DNA from: Stramonita haemastoma
Taxonomy: Eukaryota; Mollusca; Gastropoda; Neogastropoda; Muricidae
DNA length: 35,000 nucleotides
Direction of reading: 5' to 3'
Assembly: GCA_030674155.1 (NCBI GenBank)
Contig: CM060326.1
Coordinates: forward strand, 24,626,144 to 24,661,143
Of the stretch, positions 31,485-35,000 are shown one piece after another (the first letter of the stretch is position 1; every line of letters begins with the position of its first letter). Both the position numbers and the translations under genes were made by a program. The notes beneath the pieces are model-generated. The model was not told the DNA's origin. It made no database searches and saw nothing but the letters and a program-made list of their open reading frames with translations.

Positions 31485-31810
31485 TATCGAGGATAATGGA
31501 ATAAGCACACGTGTGCTTTTTTTCATCCAGTCCCTGTGTGTATGCAGTTTTGTAAATATTGTCATCTGTTCCCACCGGCACACAATGGCCTACTCTTAAG
31601 AAAAGCGGAACAGGTTTTAACGTGTGCGCAAGATGTTCTGCGTGCGTTCGCACACGGGGCCTCGGTTTATAGTCTCATCCGAAAGACTTTTGGGGAGTGT
31701 GGAGTCAGCACTGATGTTAACTCCAGGGGAAAAATCCCCTCCAACGGGAATCGAACTCGGGTCGTCAAATTGCGAGTGCAATGTTCTGACCACTAGGCTA
31801 TCCCGTCCCC
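31485..31810 (-). repeat. SINE-A, best full-length copy
   Basis: On the minus strand: head GGGGACGGGATAGCC, A box TAGCCTAGTGG (31790-31800) and B box GAGTTCGATTCC (31747-31758) at tRNA-like spacing. Then follows a self-complementary GAGGGGATTTTTCCCCT block, GATGAGACTATAAACCGAGG, AACGCACGCAGAACATCTTG, GCACACGTTAAAACCTG, GCCATTGTGTGCCGGTG, CAAAACTGCATACACACAGG, the GCACACGTGTGC palindrome and a CGATATAAAAGAATAAAA tail. It is a reference for the other copies. The tRNA part cannot be a tRNA gene, because it lacks a 3' acceptor match and runs into the SINE body. Confidence 0.92.
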
Positions 31811-31811
31811 C

Positions 31812-32957
31812 TGTGTGTGTGTTGTTGTTGTTGCTTCGATTTTACGTCTGTTCACTCAAAGTGATATTAGACGATGGGAAGGGAAGGGGAGGGTCTAGTA
31901 TGTTGATGGATGTGTGCAGTAAAATGGGTGTCTTTTCTTAATAAAGTATACAGTACATAAATTTGGGCTAAACAGTGATAACAACAAGTAAATACATAAC
32001 AATTGCTAGTATGACTTAAAACTATAACAAATTTCCTAAAGAACTATTCATTAAAGATTTTGTTATACGAAATGCCAAATTCAGATTTTAAAAAATCTTA
32101 TCCAAGGATTTTTCCGAGAAAGAAGGTAAGAATGGTTTTAGACTCTTACATTCAAAAATTATGTGACTGTTTGTGATTTTCTCACCGCACAAACATTTTG
32201 TATTTTTGCTATATTTAGTGATGAACGCATTCAGTTTTATCCGAAAAAATAATGCCCTAACCTTTCTTGCCGTGAAAAAACTTGTATTGATCTCAGAGCG
32301 ATCGATAACCTTTAAATCAGGGACAGTGTATGAAGACCTTTCTGATATGCGCTCCTTTGGATAATAAGCCTTTTTGGCCCTGCTCCACGATGCCTCTTCT
32401 AGTAAGTGATAGCCTTCTTGTAAAGATAATGGAACGTGTAATTCTATAGAATCCTCTCCATGTTTTGCACCTCTCTTTGCAGCTCTATCAGCCCACTCAT
32501 TTGGTAAGAATCCCACATGAGAAGGTACCCAACAGAAAGTGACACAAATACCCCTTAAAGCTAAAACATGTATAACATGATTGATCTCTAATATGACTTT
32601 AGACTTTTTCTTAGAATTTGTGGATTTTAATGCGTAGAGTACCGATTTAGAATCAACGCAAAGTAAAGTTTGAAATATATATTCAGCGGAAGATCGGAAT
32701 ATGGTTAAGAGCCATTAAAATTGCTATTAGCTCAGCTGTGAATATCGAATGATATTAACCAACATAATAACATTTTTCTACTTTAAGCGATGGTATTACA
32801 AAAGCTGAACCTGTTTCTTGATCATCTAGATGTGAACCATCTGTAAAAACTTTTAGATGGTGACAATATTTCTGATCAATGTGCAATCGGACTTCAGAGA
32901 TCATGATATTTTGATTTTCACTCTTAGCCATATTTGTGTATTCGATATCAAAATTTG

Positions 32958-32958
<1 letters not shown>
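31812..32958 (-). mobile_element. I/Jockey-type non-LTR retrotransposon 3' end with RNase H, 5'-truncated
   Basis: Reading right to left: an RNase H domain, a C-terminal tail, a ~210-base 3' UTR, the block TCTAATATCACTTTGAGTG ... GACGTAAAATCGAAG (31835-31874 reverse), then CAACAACAA and CA repeat. An RNase H next to a LINE-type C-terminus is found in the I group and some Jockey-related clades. The reverse transcriptase and endonuclease are absent: the copy begins at about 32958, where a GT tract starts. Confidence 0.8.
32088..32858 (-). pseudogene. LINE RNase H domain and C-terminus
   Basis: Known role: RNase H removes element RNA from RNA-DNA hybrids. Visible motifs in order: VFTDGSHLDDQETGSAFVI (first catalytic Asp, about 32839-32841), FTAELIAILMAL (Glu, about 32731-32733), LLCVDSKSVLYAL (Asp, about 32652-32654) and HVGFLPNEWADRAAKRGA (Asp, about 32487-32489), so all four acidic residues remain. 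A TAA lies just before FTAEL and a frameshift occurs near 32690. From CVDSKS to the end (TAA near 32085) the frame is open. The C-terminal CLCGEKITNSHIIFEC is a Cys/His-rich segment common after RNase H in such proteins. Confidence 0.85.
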
Positions 32959-32959
<1 letters not shown>

Positions 32960-33048
<89 letters not shown>

Positions 33049-33062
33049 TGTGTGTGTGTGTG

Positions 33063-33136
<74 letters not shown>
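32960..33136. repeat. (GT)n microsatellite
   Basis: About 177 bases of GT repeat with one TATG and one TTTT interruption. Confidence 0.97.
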
Positions 33137-33138
<2 letters not shown>

Positions 33139-33837
33139 AACCCAATGTAATGTTGCCCCACTTTTCTAAGATACGACCCTTGGCTGTTAAGCAGAACACA
33201 TTGAAAAAGTCTGTAGAAACTTGTAAATGACAGTCTTAAACCTCGTGTGTAGCCTTTCAACGACTCGATCACAACAATCTGTTTTATTACCTATATATAG
33301 ATGACGACTTTCCCAGATGGAGTTCCCCCCCCCCCCACACACACACACATGTTTACAGCAAACGTTACAGAAAATGTATGAATCATATAGCAGTATCCCT
33401 TAAATTTTGTCCTGTCACAACCACCCATATGTCAGCCTCCTACGCTCAACAGCTATCTTTTTTTTTTTTATTGGATTTACATCTGGCGCTCTTGTCTTCA
33501 TTTTCTTCAGCAAAAACAGTGTACCCTGTTCTAATCTGTCAAGATGATGCAAAATGGGGCACACGGCTGTCACAGCACAAAGTGTGTTACAAGAAATATA
33601 GCTCTGAGACCCATTGAAACTTCTGCTAAGCGAAATTTCACCCAAAAAATCTGGATTATATCAGTTTGAAAGGAAGAGGTGGGGAGGGGATGTCAGGGAT
33701 TTTTCCGTTCTGAATGCTGAGAAGAGCAATGTCAGGCCTTGCATACATGAGTGACGACAGTTCTTTCATAAAAAAGCAATAACTGCTTTATTGTTATGAG
33801 TAAAGATAGCTCATCTATCTAATTATTTATTCTTTTC
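33137..33837. other. unassigned
   Basis: Contains a short C run and CA patch (33326-33350) and a T run (33458-33470). No gene or known repeat is visible. Confidence 0.4.
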
Positions 33838-34008
33838 TTCCGAGGATAAAGCAATAAGCACTCCTATGTTGCTGGGTTTTTATTAACATTCAGTCCCTGT
33901 GTACATAGAGTTTCGTAAATTTTGTCATCCGTTCCCACCGGCACACAGTAGCTTGCTTTTTTTCCAAAAAGCGGAACAGGTGTTTTAATTAACGTGTGTG
34001 CAAGATAG
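33838..34008 (-). repeat. SINE-A 3' half, diverged
   Basis: On the minus strand it has CTATCTTGCACACACGTTAA, GTGTGCCGGTGGGAACGGAT, GACAAAATTTACGAAAC, CAGGGACTGAATG and GAGTGCTTATTGCTTTATCC. No tRNA-like head. Several small insertions distinguish it from the other copies. Confidence 0.75.
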
Positions 34009-34059
34009 TAATTACAGTCAGGTTAGGAAGGAATGGGGTATAAGACGATTGAAAAAATG

Positions 34060-34222
34060 TATATCTGGCTCTTTTGGTCTCTTGCTGTCTGTTTGACTAA
34101 TGTCTGTCTGTTTATTTCTGTCAATTTCTGTTTGACTAATGTCTGTCTGTTTATCTCTGTCTGTTTGTTTGACTGGTCTGTTTCTGTCTGTCTGTCTGTC
34201 TGTCTGTCTCTCCTCTCTCTCT
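34060..34222. repeat. CTGT-rich region with a ~39-bp direct duplication
   Basis: GTTTGACTAATGTCTGTCTG occurs at about 34091 and 34130, followed in both by TTTAT.TCTGT. Clean CTGT and CT units follow to 34222. Confidence 0.85.
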
Positions 34223-34289
34223 TTCTTTCTTTGGAAAAAAATGAGAAGCTATAGTAAGGCACAGAGGTGATTGGAATTCAGCGTTAAGT

Positions 34290-34400
34290 AGGGTGAAAAT
34301 TGTGATGGTTGAAAGGAAAAACAGAGACTGCTGTCAAGACTGACATTGAAAGCAAAGGCAGCTGGCGAGTGACAAGTAGGGCACACTCTGCCATAGAGCT
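34290..34400 (+). repeat. dispersed unit U, copy 5 (diverged)
   Basis: AAAATTGTGATGGTTGAAAG and ACAGAGACTGCTGTCAAGAC match the unit U core, and CAGCTGGCGAGTGACA parallels the end of the block in copy 2. CTGT/CT repeat precedes it, and a GT tract begins about 100 bases later. The weakest of the five copies. Confidence 0.5.
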
Positions 34401-34480
34401 GTCGTTAACTGTACTCCGTGTTGCAGTTTTTGTTGCACAATGCCATTATACAAGTGCCATATCAAAGATGGGTTTATTGT

Positions 34481-35000
<520 letters not shown>

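Noticed and set aside
31745..31810. tRNA gene candidates at SINE heads (also 2270-2330, 7745-7806, 8518-8552, 14370-14425)
   Set aside because: A and B boxes are present but the cloverleaf is not complete, and each continues into a repeated SINE body.

Overview
This window looks like repeat-dominated nuclear DNA from an invertebrate, most likely a mollusc and probably a gastropod. The clues are tRNA-derived SINEs with mollusc-type bodies, several clades of non-LTR retrotransposon, and very many long (CT)n, (GT)n, CTGT, ATCT and ATGT microsatellites. The species assignment rests on recalled repeat style, so it is moderate at best. There is no sign of prokaryotic gene organisation. I see no intact host gene, rRNA, functional tRNA gene or CRISPR array. 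The only real protein-coding homology belongs to decayed retrotransposons. The many long open frames rich in Ser-Leu, Cys-Val, Thr-His, Arg-Glu or Met-Tyr-Val-Cys are translations of microsatellites.

Region by region: 1-8,500 is microsatellites plus copies or fragments of one tRNA-derived SINE (called SINE-A here) and a dispersed unit (unit U) that sits after CT-type tracts. 8,500-9,600 has a second SINE (SINE-B) split by another repeat, then a ~190-bp tandem repeat. 9,700-13,500 alternates (CT)n, unit U, (GT)n, a CA-rich tandem array and a clean 60-bp minisatellite. 13,700-16,950 holds a G-rich tract, another SINE-A, two short conserved dispersed elements and CA tracts.

16,955-20,480 (minus) is a decayed CR1/L2/Rex1-type element. 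A 5'-truncated RTE-like element of 1,302 bp is nested in it and flanked by a perfect 11-bp target-site duplication. 21,765-24,830 (plus) is a nearly full-length copy of the same RTE-like family, with an endonuclease and a reverse transcriptase, broken by three frameshifts and one stop. 25,100-28,700 is microsatellites, a SINE-A 3' half and about 2 kb of unassigned AT-rich DNA. 28,840-30,064 is a 1.2-kb tetranucleotide array. 30,090-31,345 is a third, different RTE-like copy whose 5' part is inverted relative to its 3' part and which is flanked by a 12/13 direct repeat, the structure expected from twin priming. It is followed by a full SINE-A (31,485-31,810) and the 3' end of an RNase-H-bearing I/Jockey-type element (31,812-32,958, minus). 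The rest is GT tracts, one SINE-A half, a possible unit U and a (CG)n-(GT)n tract.

The genes do not form a pathway. What links the features is retrotransposition: several insertions interrupt others, and many retroelement 3' ends run straight into microsatellites, suggesting that the tails seeded much of the simple repeat. I found no new enzymatic or defence system. The most interesting items are the dated nested insertion, the twin-primed inversion, and the dispersed unit U with its recurrent microsatellite flanks.
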